From Clostridium neonatale (GTDB lineage: Bacteria; Bacillota; Clostridia; Clostridiales; Clostridiaceae): DNA of 64,000 nucleotides. Position 1 is the first letter of the stretch. Each line of letters starts with the position of its first letter. This document shows, piece after piece, positions 35,503 through 45,925 of this stretch. A program made the position numbers and the translations under genes. The DNA is taken from contig NZ_LN890327.1 of assembly GCF_001458595.1 (NCBI RefSeq), positions 202,178 to 266,177 of the forward strand. Reading direction: 5' to 3'. A model generated the notes under the pieces. That model saw nothing but the letters and a program-made list of their open reading frames with translations, was not told the origin of the DNA and searched no databases.

Positions 35503-36951
35503 ATGAAGGAGATTTTTATTGAGAGAAGTGAGAGTCTTTTAAGAATTGCAATTAAGGAGAATAATGAGTTAGTTGAAAGCATAGTAGAGGAAAAGAAAAG
35601 TGGACCTATAATTGGAGAAATATACAAAGGAAAAATTAAAAATATAATTCAAGGAACTAACTCAATATTCGTTGATTTAGGTTTAGATAAAGAAGGTTAC
35701 ATGTATTATAGTGACGAACTTAAATCTAAAGATTTAAAAAAAGGCGATGAAATATTAGTAGAGGTTATAAAAGAACCTATTGGAAATAAAGGCGCAAAAA
35801 TAACTCATAAAGTTTCAATTCCCGGGAAATATGTCGTATTAGATTGTTATAGTAGTGGGATTAAATTTTCTAAAAGAATAAATGATGATTTAAAAAAAGA
35901 AGAAATATTAAATAATATTGCACCATTGGAAGATGTATGTATAACTATTAGAACAGAAGGTGCTAATATAGCCTTAGAAAAATTGAAAGCAGAAATAGAT
36001 AAGTTTTATGAAATTTTTAAAAACCTAGATAGCAAAATGAAGTATTCATTAGGAACACAAAAGCTTTATGGTGATGATGCTATACTAACAAAGATTTTAA
36101 CAAATAATATAGGTAATGAAACAGTAAAAGTTTTTGTTAATGATGAAAAAGATTTTAATATTATAAATAGTTTTGTTGATGGAGAAAGCAATTTTAAAAT
36201 AGAAAAATATACAGGATACAGAGGAATATTTGACTATTATGGAATAGAAAAAGAATTGTTAAAGCTTAGACATCATAAGGTTAATTTACCTTGTGGAGGA
36301 TATATTGTCATAGAGAAGACAGAAGCAATGTATGTTATTGATGTTAATAGTGGGAAAAATATAAAAGAAAGAAGCTTTAATAAAACAATTTTAGAAACTA
36401 ATCTAGAAGCTGCTAAAGAAGTAGGAAAACAAATAAGACTTAGAAATTTAAGCGGAATTATTGTTATAGATTTTATCGATATGAGAGATAAAAATCAAAG
36501 ATCATTAGTTATGTCCGTTCTTCAAGAGAGTTTAAGAAATGATAAAGGTAATGTTAAGATATTTCCATTTACAGAACTTGATTTAGTTCAAATTGCAAGA
36601 AGAAGGAATGGAAAGAGTATATATGAGTACATGGAAGAAGAATGCTCATTATGCAAAGGACGTGGAATAGTACTAAAGCTATCTTATATTGAAGGTCTTA
36701 TCAAAAATGAAATTATAAGAATGAAGGAAGAAAATTCAATAGAGTCTTTTTATATTGAAGTAGACAGTGTATATAAAGACAGAGTAAAAGAAGATGTATT
36801 TAGTTTTCTGAAAGAAATAGATGCTTTAGGAAATGACATATATTTAAACTATGTTGATGGAATTGACGGATATAAAATAGAGCCACTTTTATTTCAAAAT
36901 CAAAAAGATAATTTAAAAGATTATAAAGTGAATAATATTGAGGAATATTAA
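35503..36951 (+). CDS. rng: ribonuclease E/G family protein
   Basis: 482 residues, endoribonuclease G-type enzyme for rRNA 5' maturation and mRNA decay. Seen: MKEIFIERSESLLRIAI start, an S1 domain (about 35-105, GEIYKGKIKNIIQGTNSIFV), catalytic-domain motifs including YVIDVNSGKN and GIIVIDFIDMRD with the metal-binding acidic residues, and the zinc-link CSLCKGRG. It lacks the long C-terminal degradosome scaffold of RNase E. Start chosen: ATG at 35503 after GGGTGGTG; an earlier in-frame ATG at 35470 lies in the repeat region. It precedes the rplU leader. Confidence 0.93.
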   Translation: MKEIFIERSESLLRIAIKENNELVESIVEEKKSGPIIGEIYKGKIKNIIQGTNSIFVDLGLDKEGYMYYSDELKSKDLKKGDEILVEVIKEPIGNKGAKITHKVSIPGKYVVLDCYSSGIKFSKRINDDLKKEEILNNIAPLEDVCITIRTEGANIALEKLKAEIDKFYEIFKNLDSKMKYSLGTQKLYGDDAILTKILTNNIGNETVKVFVNDEKDFNIINSFVDGESNFKIEKYTGYRGIFDYYGIEKELLKLRHHKVNLPCGGYIVIEKTEAMYVIDVNSGKNIKERSFNKTILETNLEAAKEVGKQIRLRNLSGIIVIDFIDMRDKNQRSLVMSVLQESLRNDKGNVKIFPFTELDLVQIARRRNGKSIYEYMEEECSLCKGRGIVLKLSYIEGLIKNEIIRMKEENSIESFYIEVDSVYKDRVKEDVFSFLKEIDALGNDIYLNYVDGIDGYKIEPLLFQNQKDNLKDYKVNNIEEY

Positions 36952-36961
36952 AAGATTTTGC

Positions 36962-36990
36962 TTTACAAAAAATTATGATTATGATAAAAT
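36962..36990 (+). promoter_or_regulatory. promoter of rplU-prp-rpmA
   Basis: TTTACA at 36962-36967 and TAAAAT at 36985-36990, spacer 17. It sits 11 bases after the rng stop and drives the ribosomal operon. Confidence 0.7.
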
Positions 36991-36996
36991 GGCTTT

Positions 36997-37080
36997 TGTA
37001 GACCGCTCACATAAGGTTTTAATTTATAAACAAAGTTAAATCTTTGTACCGAAAGTGGCGAGACCGTTATGAGGAGGTGT
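36997..37080 (+). ncRNA. ribosomal protein L21 leader
   Basis: Roughly 84-base 5' UTR of rplU with GC-rich blocks GTAGACCGCTCAC, TTTGTACCGAAAGTGGCGAGA and CCGTTATGAGGAGG. Position and the GACCG/CGAAAGTGGCGAGACCG wording fit the Firmicutes L21 leader, a structured autoregulatory element bound by L21. The family match is from memory, not a covariance search. Confidence 0.7.
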
Positions 37081-37084
37081 TTTA

Positions 37085-37396
37085 ATGTACGCAGTATTAG
37101 CAACAGGTGGAAAGCAATACAGAGTTAAAGAAGGAGACGTATTATTCGTTGAAAAATTAAACGCTGAAGTTGACACTACAGTTGAATTAAATGAAGTTTT
37201 AGCAGTTGAAACTGAAGATGGTATCAAAGTTGGTACTCCAGTAGTTGAAGGCGCTAAGGTTACAGCTAAAGTTGTAGCTCAAGGTAAAGCTAAAAAAGTT
37301 GTAGTTTTCAAATATAAGGCTAAGAAGGACTATAGAAGAAAGAATGGTCACAGACAACCTTATACTAAATTAGTTATCGAGAAGATCGAAGCTTAA
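37085..37396 (+). CDS. rplU: 50S ribosomal protein L21
   Basis: 103 residues, 23S rRNA-binding protein of the large subunit. Seen: [18 protein letters not shown] and the C-terminal signature [19 protein letters not shown]. Codon use is biased to the highly expressed set (GCT, GGT, GTT). SD AGGAGGTG precedes the ATG. First gene of rplU-prp-rpmA. Confidence 0.98.
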   Translation: MYAVLATGGKQYRVKEGDVLFVEKLNAEVDTTVELNEVLAVETEDGIKVGTPVVEGAKVTAKVVAQGKAKKVVVFKYKAKKDYRRKNGHRQPYTKLVIEKIEA

Positions 37397-37400
37397 TGTT

Positions 37401-37787
37401 ATGGTTAAGATAACAATTAATCAAAAAGAATGTAATATTGTTGGTTTCGTAATAAATAACCATGCCATATCAGATGAAAGAGATTTTCAGAATGATGCAG
37501 CACTTGTAGGTGAAGCATTTGATATGATTTGTAACTCAGTATCTGTTTTATCTCAAAGTGTTTTAATTGGTTTAGATGAAGTTTTAAAACTTAATTGTAC
37601 ATACGAAATCATGGATGGATATCTAAAACTAGATATTTCAGATTTTACTAAAGAAGAGTTAAATCAAGCTCAGGTATTGCTCAAAACATTTGAAAAAAGT
37701 TTAGAAAGTGTAATTTTGAGTTTGGAAGAAATGTTTGGAAAAGAAAAACGTAGGGAATATATAATTTTAGAAATAGAGGAGGTGTAG
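37401..37787 (+). CDS. prp: ribosomal-processing cysteine protease Prp
   Basis: 128 residues. Protease that removes the N-terminal extension of L27 in Firmicutes. Catalytic residues H21 (NNHAISD, where most members have GHA) and C44 ([14 protein letters not shown]) are present. It lies between rplU and rpmA as usual, and the downstream L27 carries the matching cleavage site. Slightly longer than the 105-112 residues typical of the family. The start is 4 bases after the rplU stop. Confidence 0.92.
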   Translation: MVKITINQKECNIVGFVINNHAISDERDFQNDAALVGEAFDMICNSVSVLSQSVLIGLDEVLKLNCTYEIMDGYLKLDISDFTKEELNQAQVLLKTFEKSLESVILSLEEMFGKEKRREYIILEIEEV

Positions 37788-37791
37788 TCAC

Positions 37792-38091
37792 ATGCTAATC
37801 ATGAACCTTCAATTATTTGCCCACAAAAAAGGGGTAGGTAGTACAAAGAATGGTAGAGACTCTGAATCAAAGAGATTAGGAGTTAAATCTGCTGATGGAG
37901 AATTTGTTCTTGCTGGTAACATACTTGTTAGACAAAGAGGAACAAAGATTCACCCAGGTGAAAATGTTGGAAGAGGTAAAGACGATACTTTATTCGCTAA
38001 AATCGATGGAGTTGTTAAATTCGAAAGATTTGGTAGAGATAAGAAAAAAGCTAGCGTTTACCCAGTACAAATAGAAGCAAAAGCTGAATAG
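37792..38091 (+). CDS. rpmA: 50S ribosomal protein L27 (with Prp-cleaved N-terminal extension)
   Basis: 99 residues. Near-peptidyl-transferase-centre protein of the 50S subunit. The first ten residues [10 protein letters not shown] form the Firmicutes extension, with predicted cleavage before HKKGVG; the LQLFA-H wording matches the Prp site. Body [21 protein letters not shown] and [19 protein letters not shown] is canonical. Terminator follows. Confidence 0.98.
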   Translation: MLIMNLQLFAHKKGVGSTKNGRDSESKRLGVKSADGEFVLAGNILVRQRGTKIHPGENVGRGKDDTLFAKIDGVVKFERFGRDKKKASVYPVQIEAKAE

Positions 38092-38101
38092 TTTTTACTT
38101 T

Positions 38102-38132
38102 AAGCACTCTTAGTTTTAAGGGTGCTTTTTTT
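38102..38132 (+). terminator. rpmA terminator
   Basis: AAGCACTCTT (38102-38111) pairs with AAGGGTGCTT (38118-38127), followed by T5. Confidence 0.85.
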
Positions 38133-40096
<1,964 letters not shown>

Positions 40097-40111
40097 GCAA
40101 TTCAGAATTCA

Positions 40112-40160
40112 CAATGCACAGTTCACAATTATAGCTTTTAATTGTGAATTGTTTGCATTG
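40112..40160. repeat. palindromic intergenic repeat between obgE and yhbY
   Basis: CAATGCA (40112-40118) with TGCATTG (40154-40160) outside, and TTCACAATTA (40122-40131) with TAATTGTGAA (40139-40148) inside, form one nested hairpin. More GAATT...GTGAA-type strings surround it. Similar wording to the cluster at 35400-35500. Confidence 0.65.
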
Positions 40161-40216
40161 ATGTCATAAATGGTATGAATTTTGAATTATGAAGTGTAAA
40201 ATGAGGAGATGAAAAT

Positions 40217-40519
40217 ATGATAACAAGCAAGCAAAGAGCTTATTTAAGAAGTTTAGCTAATGATATACAGCCAATATTCCAAGTTGGGAAAAATGGTATA
40301 GAAGAAAACTTTATAAAACAAGTTAAAGAGGCTTTAGAAGCAAGAGAATTAATAAAAATTAAAGTTTTAGAAAATAGCGGACTAGATACAAGAGAAGCTT
40401 CAGATGAAATTTGCAGATTAGTTAATTGCGAAGGAATTCAAGCGACAGGAAGAAAAATGGTTTTATATAAACAATCTAGTGACGTGAAAAAGAGAAAGAT
40501 TGAATTACCTAAGAAATAA
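40217..40519 (+). CDS. yhbY: YhbY-family (CRM domain) RNA-binding protein
   Basis: 100 residues. A single CRM domain, associated with pre-50S particles. Seen: MITSKQRAYLRSLANDIQPI, FQVGKNGIEENFIKQVKEAL and the GxxG-type loop region near AREL. C-terminal basic tail KKRKIELPKK. SD GAGGAGATG precedes the ATG. Confidence 0.93.
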   Translation: MITSKQRAYLRSLANDIQPIFQVGKNGIEENFIKQVKEALEARELIKIKVLENSGLDTREASDEICRLVNCEGIQATGRKMVLYKQSSDVKKRKIELPKK

Positions 40520-40553
40520 TGGATGTAGAACTAAAGTTTAGTGAATAACAACT

Positions 40554-40613
40554 GAAATAAAGCTCTCAAATTGGAATGCAAGTCTACGACCAATATGAGA
40601 GCTTTATTTCTTT
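40554..40613 (+). terminator. yhbY terminator, long hairpin
   Basis: GAAATAAAGCTCTCA (40554-40568) pairs perfectly with TGAGAGCTTTATTTC (40596-40610), and ATTGG/CCAAT extends it inward. Followed by TTTGTTT. The flanks also carry partial complementarity (AAACTTTAGTT-like), so the element may be larger than a plain terminator. Confidence 0.75.
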
Positions 40614-40775
40614 GTTTGATCTAAACTCAAAGTTTCAGTATTATTGGTGTTGCACATAAATACATTTTTAAATTAAGGAATAGTTGTTTAAGCAAGCTAA
40701 TATTTTATAATTTTTAAGAAAGCAACAATATATTGATATATAGAATATTCTAAAAAGCATAAAATATAATTAACA

Positions 40776-41038
40776 AAGTTGAGTAACTATGATTTTAGAG
40801 AAAACAAAGAAATTCAATATATGAATAGGCTTAGTATTGTATTAAAATTTGAACTTTTAAATTCTTTGGCAGAGGATGTTCAAAAATTGTTTGTCCAAAA
40901 CTTGTTTTTTTGGAGCAAACATTTTTGGGTGCATCCTCTGCCATTAGAATTTTTAGTTCGAATTTTTCTACAATCGAGCCTATCATATATTGAATTTCGG
41001 TTATTTCCAACTAAACTTTGATTCTACTCAATTTATTT
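40776..41038. mobile_element. 263-bp long inverted repeat, MITE-like
   Basis: Two imperfect arms of about 120 bases mirror each other. Shared blocks, read inward from each end: GTTGAGTA/ATTGAGTA, GAAATTCAATATATGA, AGGCT, ATTGTA, AATT(T/C)GAACT, GGCAGAGGATG, and GTTTG(C/T)(T)CC near the centre. The ends look like terminal inverted repeats. No transposase is inside; an 80-codon frame there is a by-product of the fold. Probably a non-autonomous element or its remnant. Confidence 0.6.
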
Positions 41039-41208
41039 TATTAATTTATAAATGAGTTTATAAAAAATTAAGATTAACGTTATTAAGAATCTATTTACTA
41101 ATGATATAATAATATAGAAATAATTTTATTATATTATTTGAGCTAATTAGAGAAGCTATAATTATAGTATGAAATTATAAAAAGCTTATGGCGCTTAGGA
41201 GTGAAACT

Positions 41209-41817
41209 ATGAAGATAGGAATAATAGGCGGAACTTTTGATCCAATTCATAATGCACATTTATATATAGCTTATGAAGCAAAAGAACAATTAAATTTAGA
41301 TAAGGTTATTTTTATGCCAGCAGGAATTCAACCATTAAAAACAGATAAAAAAATAACGGAATCAAAAGATAGATATGAAATGGTTAAAGAAGCTATAAGA
41401 AATTATGATAGCTTTGAAGTTTCAGATTATGAAATAAATAAAGGTGGATTGAGTTTTACTTATGAAACATTAGAACATTATAATAATTCAAAAGAGAGTA
41501 AGGATGAGGAATTATTTTTTATAACAGGTGCTGACTGTTTAATGAATATAGAAAAATGGAGAGAGGTAGAAAAAATATTATCATTAAGCAATATGGTCGT
41601 TTTTATGCGTGGCGGAACAGATGTGGAGAGGCTATTAGCTCAAAAGAAATATATTGAAGAGAAATATAATGCTTCTATAATATTTTTAGCGCTTAAAGAG
41701 CTAGAAATATCATCAACAGATATAAGGAATAGGGTTAATGAAGGAAAGAAAATAGATTTTTTTGTGCCTGAGAGCGTAAAAAATTATATATATGCAAAAG
41801 GATTATATAAAAAATAA
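41209..41817 (+). CDS. nadD: nicotinate-nucleotide adenylyltransferase
   Basis: 202 residues. Forms deamido-NAD from nicotinate mononucleotide and ATP. Seen: MKIGIIGGTFDPIHNAHLYI (nucleotidyltransferase GGxFDPxHxxH), TGADCLMNIEKW, and ISSTDIRNRVNEGK (ISSTxIR signature). Start chosen: ATG at 41209 after TAGGAGTG; seven codons of upstream in-frame sequence lack a ribosome site. Followed closely by yqeK. Confidence 0.97.
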   Translation: MKIGIIGGTFDPIHNAHLYIAYEAKEQLNLDKVIFMPAGIQPLKTDKKITESKDRYEMVKEAIRNYDSFEVSDYEINKGGLSFTYETLEHYNNSKESKDEELFFITGADCLMNIEKWREVEKILSLSNMVVFMRGGTDVERLLAQKKYIEEKYNASIIFLALKELEISSTDIRNRVNEGKKIDFFVPESVKNYIYAKGLYKK

Positions 41818-41867
41818 AAAAGTAATAGTGAATTTTTTGATTGTTAGAAAGGATGGAGGGATATTTT

Positions 41868-42440
41868 ATGTTATCAAGAGATGAAATAAAAGAGTATTTA
41901 AAAAATAATTTACAAGAAGAGAGATATAATCATGTTCTAGGAGTTGCAGAAACTGCTAAGAAATTAGCAGGATTAAATAATGTAGATGAAGATATAGCAG
42001 AGCTTGCAGGTTTTGCACATGATGTTGCTAAAAATATGCAAATAGATGAAATGAAGAAGATAATGGATGAAAATAATATTATTCTTTCAGAAGTTGAAGA
42101 GATAAATAAGAGCCTATGGCATAGTATAATTGCACCAATTGTAGCTAAAGAAAAACTAGGTATTGAAGATGAGGAGATACTTTCTTCTTTAAGATGGCAT
42201 ACAACAGGAAAAGAAGATATGACAACACTAGAAAAAATAATATATATAGCAGATATGATTGAACCAACAAGAGATTTTGATGGATTAGAGGAACTAAGAA
42301 ATATAACATTTAATAATTTGGATGATGGAGTTTTAGCAGGTCTTACTCACACAATGAAATTTCTTTTAAGTAAAAATTCATTGATGGATGAAAATACAGT
42401 TAAGGCACGAAATTATTTATTAATTCATAATGGTAAATAA
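41868..42440 (+). CDS. yqeK: YqeK, HD-domain symmetrical Ap4A hydrolase
   Basis: 190 residues. HD-domain metal enzyme that splits diadenosine tetraphosphate symmetrically. Seen: RYNHVLGVAETAKKLA (first His), GFAHDVAKNMQ (HD pair), SLWHSIIAPIVA, RWHTTGKEDM, and IYIADMIEPTRDF. Start chosen: ATG at 41868 after GGAGGG. Order nadD-yqeK is conserved in Firmicutes. Confidence 0.95.
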   Translation: MLSRDEIKEYLKNNLQEERYNHVLGVAETAKKLAGLNNVDEDIAELAGFAHDVAKNMQIDEMKKIMDENNIILSEVEEINKSLWHSIIAPIVAKEKLGIEDEEILSSLRWHTTGKEDMTTLEKIIYIADMIEPTRDFDGLEELRNITFNNLDDGVLAGLTHTMKFLLSKNSLMDENTVKARNYLLIHNGK

Positions 42441-42517
42441 GAGATAGCTATTGAATAGTAAAAGAAAGGGAAAAATATTTAAGATAGATCTTTCTTAGAT
42501 AGAGGTGAATTCTGGTT

Positions 42518-43768
42518 ATGGGGAGAAAGAAAAATCAAAAAAAAGAAGATAGCACTTTTTCAAGATTAGAAAAGATTTGTTTAAGATGTATATCTTTAAT
42601 TTTAGCATTAGTTGTATTTTCACTATTATCAGCAGTAATTGCATTGTTTAAAATATCAAATAACTCAATGCCAGATGGAGAGAGCCCAGGCTTTGGAGAA
42701 TCATTAAATATATTGTTAATGGGCGTTGATATAGGTGATGTTAATCAGGTTGAAAATGAATCAATAAAAAGAACTGATACTCTTATGATTTTAAATTATA
42801 ATCCTACAACTAAAAATGTTAATTTAGTATCTATACCAAGAGATACTCTTATAAATATTAATGGATCTAATTATAAAATTAATGCAGCTTATGCCTTAGG
42901 TGGATATTCAAGATTAGAGACTGAAGTAGAAAACTTACTAGATATAAATATAAATTACCTAGTAAGAATAGATTATAATGCATTTAGAGAATTTATAGAT
43001 GCCATTGGCGGAGTTGAAATGACAATTGAAAATAACATGTACTATGACGATGAAGGTCAAAATTTACATATTAATTTCAAGGCTGGTGAAACTGTAAAAT
43101 TAGATGGTAAAAAGGCTGAGGAATTTTTTAGATGGAGAAAAAATAATGATGGGACAGGACTTGCTACTGGTGATTTAGGAAGAATAGAAAATCAACAAAA
43201 GTTTATTGCGAAGGTAGTTAAAAAATGCAAAAATCCATTTATAATATTTAGGATACCTAGCATATTAAATGCATTTGCAGATAATATTGAAACTAATATA
43301 CCAGCATACAAGGTTGTTGGATATGGATTGAAATTCTTAATTCATAGCTCAAATATGAATATGTCAACTATAACCGGTGATTTAAAAATGATTGGTGGTC
43401 AATCCTATGTTGTCTTTAATAAATCTTATAATTCAGATATAATAAATTCATTGGGTGAAAATGCTAGCCCCTCTGAAAAGTCAGAAGTAAATTATGATGC
43501 AAGAATAAAAGTTTTAAATGGAACAAATATTAATGGATTGGCAGGGAAAGTAAAAGAGAAATTAGTAGCTAATGGTTATACTAATATTGATGTTGATAAC
43601 ACTATAGAAACAGAAAAAAGTGTAATATTAAGTAATGATAGTTCAATTGCAAAGAAAATAAAAAAAGTAGTAGATGTAAGTAAGATTGATGAAAAAGAAG
43701 ATAAGGTTGAATATAGTGATTATGATGTTATTATAATTATAGGTAATAATTATGATGATAAATTTTAA
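42518..43768 (+). CDS. LytR-CpsA-Psr (LCP) family cell-wall glycopolymer ligase
   Basis: 416 residues. Membrane enzyme that attaches teichoic-acid or polysaccharide chains to peptidoglycan. Seen: basic N terminus, one membrane helix (about 24-46), LCP catalytic domain (about 62-255) with RTDTLMILNYNP, SIPRDTLI and RWRKNNDGTGLATGDLGR-type motifs, and a C-terminal LytR_C domain (about 325-410, IKVLNGTNINGLAGKV). Position after nadD-yqeK is usual in clostridia. Confidence 0.93.
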   Translation: MGRKKNQKKEDSTFSRLEKICLRCISLILALVVFSLLSAVIALFKISNNSMPDGESPGFGESLNILLMGVDIGDVNQVENESIKRTDTLMILNYNPTTKNVNLVSIPRDTLININGSNYKINAAYALGGYSRLETEVENLLDININYLVRIDYNAFREFIDAIGGVEMTIENNMYYDDEGQNLHINFKAGETVKLDGKKAEEFFRWRKNNDGTGLATGDLGRIENQQKFIAKVVKKCKNPFIIFRIPSILNAFADNIETNIPAYKVVGYGLKFLIHSSNMNMSTITGDLKMIGGQSYVVFNKSYNSDIINSLGENASPSEKSEVNYDARIKVLNGTNINGLAGKVKEKLVANGYTNIDVDNTIETEKSVILSNDSSIAKKIKKVVDVSKIDEKEDKVEYSDYDVIIIIGNNYDDKF

Positions 43769-43782
43769 AGGAGTACTTTAGG

Positions 43783-44685
43783 ATGAGTATTTTAGAAAAA
43801 AAAGTTGAAGATGTGGTTGAAGGTACTAAGCTTAGAGAATACTTAAAACGTGAAATGGGTATTTCAACAAGATTAATAAGAAGCGCTTCAATACAAAAAA
43901 GGATATTTATTAATAATGAAGTAGTTAAAATGAACCGTGTAATAAAAAATGGTGAAATCATTAAAATAGATTTAGAAAAGGAAGAAAGTCAGAATATTGC
44001 ACCAGAAAAAATAGACATTGACATAGTCTATGAAGATGAAGATATTTTAGTAGTAAATAAGAAACCATTTATGGTTGTTCACCCAACTAAAACATATCAA
44101 AGCGGAACTTTAGCAAATGGTGTTATAAATTATTTTATGGAAAGCAATCAAAATTGCATTGTAAGATTGGTTTCAAGATTAGATATGAATACATCTGGAC
44201 TTATTATAATAGCTAAAAATCAATTTTCTCATGGAATGCTCTCAAAAGCTATGAGCGAAAATAAAGTTGAAAAGAGATATTTGGCTATAGTACATGGGAT
44301 TTTCAAAGAAAAACAAGGAACTATAGATAAGCCAATATATAGACCAGAAGGAATTGAAAATGGTACTAGAAGAGTAGTGGATGAAAGAGGTCAAAGAAGC
44401 ATAACACATTATAAAGTTGTTGAAGAATTTAGTGATTCAAGTTTAGTTGAATGTAAACTTGAAACAGGAAGAACACATCAGATAAGAGTTCATTTAAGTT
44501 ATTTAGGGCATCCTATATATGGTGATGTTTTATATGGAGATGGAGATAATGAGGGAGATTTGATTGAAAGACAGGCACTTCATGCTTATGGACTTGATTT
44601 TAAATCACCAAGAACAGAAAAAGAACTTTCGTTAAGAGCTGATCTTCCTGATGATATGAAGGGGCTTATAGATAAATTAAAATAA
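43783..44685 (+). CDS. RluA-family pseudouridine synthase
   Basis: 300 residues. Isomerises uridine in rRNA. Seen: an N-terminal S4-like region (about 15-75), the catalytic motif RLDMNTSGLIIIAKN with the nucleophile Asp, and ETGRTHQIRVHLSYLGHPIYGD. RluD-like in length. Starts 14 bases after the LCP gene, so it is probably co-transcribed. Target position is not deducible. Confidence 0.92.
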   Translation: MSILEKKVEDVVEGTKLREYLKREMGISTRLIRSASIQKRIFINNEVVKMNRVIKNGEIIKIDLEKEESQNIAPEKIDIDIVYEDEDILVVNKKPFMVVHPTKTYQSGTLANGVINYFMESNQNCIVRLVSRLDMNTSGLIIIAKNQFSHGMLSKAMSENKVEKRYLAIVHGIFKEKQGTIDKPIYRPEGIENGTRRVVDERGQRSITHYKVVEEFSDSSLVECKLETGRTHQIRVHLSYLGHPIYGDVLYGDGDNEGDLIERQALHAYGLDFKSPRTEKELSLRADLPDDMKGLIDKLK

Positions 44686-44697
44686 ATATCACAATAA

Positions 44698-44757
44698 TAA
44701 AAAATCTGCTTTCATTAAACTAAGATTTTAATTTGGTTTAGTGATAGCAGATTTTTT
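44698..44757 (+). terminator. terminator after the pseudouridine synthase gene
   Basis: AAAAATCTGCT near 44699 pairs with AGCAGATTTTTT near 44746, with TTAAAC/GTTTA extending the stem. T6 follows. Confidence 0.85.
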
Positions 44758-44892
44758 GGTTATAGATTATATAAAGTTTTTGCTTAAATTATGTTTATGA
44801 AATTTAAAGATAGAAGTTTGAAGAATATGGAAAATTAAAGATAATATTAAAAACAACGATAAGTTAGAAATGTCATGATTGGATCGAATAAA

Positions 44893-45514
44893 ATGAGTGA
44901 AGAAGAAATAAAAGCAAGTGGATGGGATAGTATAACAGAAACTTTTGAAAGAATATATCCAGATCAAAAGGATCCGCTTCATTTTGGAACATTGATAAAG
45001 TGGAGGCTTGGGGGATCAGACCTCTAGATGGGATAAGTATTTATGATGCTGGAGAGTATTATCATTTTGTAACTTATGGACTTTCAGAGTTATATGAAAA
45101 GGAGTGTGAAGATAAAGAATATAGTGGATATGGGTTTGAATTTACATTAAAATTGAAAAAAATCCTGGTATTGATGATAATGAGTTAAAATGTGTTGCAG
45201 GAATTTTGCAGACATTAGCAAGAATGACTTTTGAAAATGGAGAAATATTTAGGACATATGAATATATTTACACTGGTCAGGAAACAGGAATGGATTCTAA
45301 AGGTATATCTAAAATTACAGGATTTATAACTATACCAGATAAGCCGGCTGGGGTAATAGATACACCAAATGGACAAGTAGAGTTTGTTCAGCTTGTTGGA
45401 ATGACTGATAAAGAACTTAAAATGCTATTAAATAAAAAGAGAAGTGATGTACAAGAACTGTCAGAGAAGCTGCAAATAGAACTTACAGATTATTCAAGGG
45501 ATCATTTGATATAA
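44893..45514 (+). pseudogene. SUFU (suppressor-of-fused) domain protein, two frameshifts
   Basis: The translated pieces join into one SUFU-domain protein. Frame 1 from ATG 44893 reads SGWDSITETFERIYPDQKDP and on to KWRLGGSD. A one-base loss near 45022 shifts it; frame 2 continues PLDGISIYDAGEYYHFVTYG and LSELYEKECEDKEYSGYGFE. A second one-base loss in an A7 run near 45156 shifts it again; frame 3 continues GILQTLARMTFENGEIFRTY to DYSRDHLI. The ancestral length would be about 207 residues. Bacterial SUFU proteins are often immunity or antitoxin-like partners of polymorphic toxins; no toxin lies beside it here. Sequencing error in the A-run cannot be excluded for the second shift. Confidence 0.8.
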
Positions 45515-45548
45515 ATTATTTATAATATGTATGTTGCACTAATGTTTT

Positions 45549-45762
45549 TTATAAAAATACAGCTATATAGTCTGACGTACGGGCTCGTGAAGTACCTAAA
45601 GTAACTATTAGTGATAAGATATGGACACTTTTAAGAGGAGCAAGTAAAGGAAGTAGGTATGGCTTGCGGACCACTTCAAGAGCCTTAAGATATAAGGCAG
45701 GTGCATGGCCATTATAGGACTGAGGAAATACCACCAGCTTAGCTGGTGGATTTTTATTGCAA
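45549..45762 (+). ncRNA. candidate structured RNA with terminator, class unknown
   Basis: About 200 bases that are clearly GC-richer than all flanks. GGCTCGTGAAGT (45582-45593) pairs with ACTTCAAGAGCC (45673-45684) with one mismatch, closing a 80-base internal region. GGTAT near 45656 can pair with ATACC near 45728. It ends in a terminator, CCACCAG-CTTAG-CTGGTGG (45731-45749) followed by ATTTTTATT. Frames crossing it use codons (CGG, CGT, ACC) foreign to this genome and have no ribosome site. I could not match it to 6S, RNase P, tmRNA, SRP or a riboswitch class I know. Confidence 0.5.
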
Positions 45763-45813
45763 AAAACTGAGAACTAATTATTTAGTGTGACAACCCATTT
45801 TATTACTTTAAGG

Positions 45814-45827
45814 TGAAAATAATTTCA
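45814..45827. promoter_or_regulatory. RpiR-type operator candidate 1
   Basis: TGAAAATAATTTCA, a TGAAA-N4-TTTCA dyad. An identical copy lies 52 bases downstream. MurR/RpiR regulators commonly bind TGAAA/TTTCA half-sites (family knowledge), and one is encoded in the operon at 50693. Confidence 0.65.
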
Positions 45828-45865
45828 ATAAAGATTTTAGTTTGAATTATTAAAATCATATTTTG

Positions 45866-45879
45866 TGAAAATAATTTCA
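45866..45879. promoter_or_regulatory. RpiR-type operator candidate 2
   Basis: An exact second copy of TGAAAATAATTTCA, 52 bases (about five helical turns) from copy 1 and about 95 bases upstream of the predicted transcription start, a placement compatible with activation or looping. Confidence 0.65.
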
Positions 45880-45925
45880 TATAAAAAATTATTTTAGTAA
45901 GCTAAATCTAAACAGTTCAAAAATA

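Larger units (their letters stand above)
40520..41208. other. 689-bp gene-free stretch built of two large palindromes
   Basis: It holds the yhbY terminator hairpin (40554-40610) and the long inverted repeat (40776-41038), then AT-rich sequence leading to nadD. No gene is supported; an 80-codon frame inside the second palindrome is discussed under rejected items. Confidence 0.7.

Noticed and set aside
40779..41021. 80-codon open frame inside the long inverted repeat
   Set aside because: It has no ribosome site, its sequence is dictated by the mirrored arms, and the same frame is not supported by composition; the DNA palindrome explains it.
45549..45734. Minus-strand and plus-strand frames across the structured RNA candidate
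   Set aside because: No ribosome site, foreign codon use, and a conserved-looking fold plus terminator fit RNA better than protein.
45549..45762. 6S RNA, tmRNA, RNase P or group II intron domain
   Set aside because: None of the diagnostic conserved strings of these RNAs is present as far as I can read.
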